Assembly (NCBI GenBank): GCA_034698045.1
Contig: JAQGAU010001105.1
Location: forward strand, 1-21,381
Length of the DNA: 21,381 nt
Direction of reading: 5' to 3'
Source of the DNA: Paramacrobiotus richtersi
Lineage: Eukaryota > Tardigrada > Eutardigrada > Parachela > Macrobiotidae
In this document: positions 20,939 to 21,381 of the stretch, one piece after another
How positions within the stretch are numbered: position 1 is the stretch's first letter
How the letters are laid out: every line of letters starts with the position of its first letter
Notes under the pieces: generated by a model
Told to the model about the DNA's origin: nothing
The model's database searches: none
The model's input: the letters and a program-made list of their open reading frames with translations, nothing else
Translations under genes and position numbers: made by a program

Positions 20939-21381
20939 TTTCACCTTCCATAAGTACAACATGTATATGTAAAAATCTCACAGATGGTATAGAAAATCTT
21001 CGCGGACCAAGACTTACGTGTAGACCAGTATACATTGTGATCGCGCAGGTGACAAACCTTAGTTTTGATCGCGCAGTGATTTTTGTTTAATCTTTTGTAC
21101 CTGCCTCCTCTCCAATTTCTTTTAAGTTGTTATTTATTTTTATGAAATATATAGCTTGAAAACTGCCTGACTATAACTAACATCGCACCAAATTTGCGGA
21201 TAATCGTGACGTATTAAATTTTGTCGCGGGGAATGACCCGCAGTAATTCGTTACCGGAGTACGCTAGTTTATAACGAAACGAATCAAACATTATACGCAT
21301 AATGAAAACAGACAGGAAGGTTCGAACTGTTATTTCATAAGGCTGTTCGTTATTCACAGTGTTAGTGTACATATTTCATAA
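20939..21381 (+). other. 3' UTR or intron of the last gene
   Basis: No clear coding frame. A pyrimidine-containing acceptor ending in CAG lies at 21357-21359, just before the window edge. ATTAAA near 21213 is the only poly(A)-like hexamer. The sequence does not decide between 3' UTR and intron. Confidence 0.45.

Overview
This is an animal nuclear-genome window with multi-exon genes, GT-AG introns, TATA boxes and AATAAA signals. All confident genes lie on the + strand. The gene content is an IRF2BP-family zinc-finger protein, a DH31/calcitonin-like neuropeptide precursor and secreted tyrosine-rich proteins. This points to a protostome invertebrate, most likely a small ecdysozoan. A tardigrade would fit, but that is a guess from gene content and compactness, not proven by the sequence. 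No rRNA, tRNA, CRISPR array, retroelement or DNA-transposon coding sequence was recognised.

Layout. (1) 1-1860: the last two coding exons of an IRF2BP1/2/L homologue, encoding the C-terminal RING-like finger and the conserved tail. They are separated by a 760-base intron filled with a T-rich minisatellite. (2) 2606-2860: a possible small secreted protein. (3) 2922-5089: a complete three-exon gene with a TATA box. It encodes a 304-aa secreted protein with a Tyr/Gln/Pro-rich linker and a tectonin-like beta-propeller. (4) 5106-7144: no convincing gene. (5) 7145-8290: a complete four-exon gene for a 136-aa prepropeptide carrying a DH31-like peptide that ends in Pro-Gly-stop, an amidation signal. 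(6) 8300-10290: mostly empty, with one (AAAT)n microsatellite and two weak exon candidates. (7) 10290-17688: a twelve-exon gene for a secreted protein of about 1160 aa. It has a signal peptide, an N-glycosylated Tyr/Asn/Asp/Arg/Gly-rich half with 45-residue tandem repeats, a Cys-containing globular middle, and a Tyr/Pro/Ala/Ser-rich tail. (8) 17689-19504: gap with uncertain coding fragments. (9) 19505-20938 or beyond: a second secreted, hydrophilic, Tyr-containing gene. Its intron phases match the start of the big gene, including a microexon of 22 bases where the big gene has one of 34.

How they relate. Three secreted proteins with disordered, Tyr-rich segments lie in tandem on one strand (genes at 3.0, 10.4 and 19.5 kb). 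At least the last two look like paralogues by gene structure. Tyr-rich extracellular proteins can form cuticle, eggshell, glue or gel matrices through tyrosine cross-links. This is inference, since no enzyme or direct marker of that function is present. The DH31 gene sits between them and is probably functionally unrelated. All exon models come from reading splice sites and phases by eye, and in the four main loci the phases close exactly.
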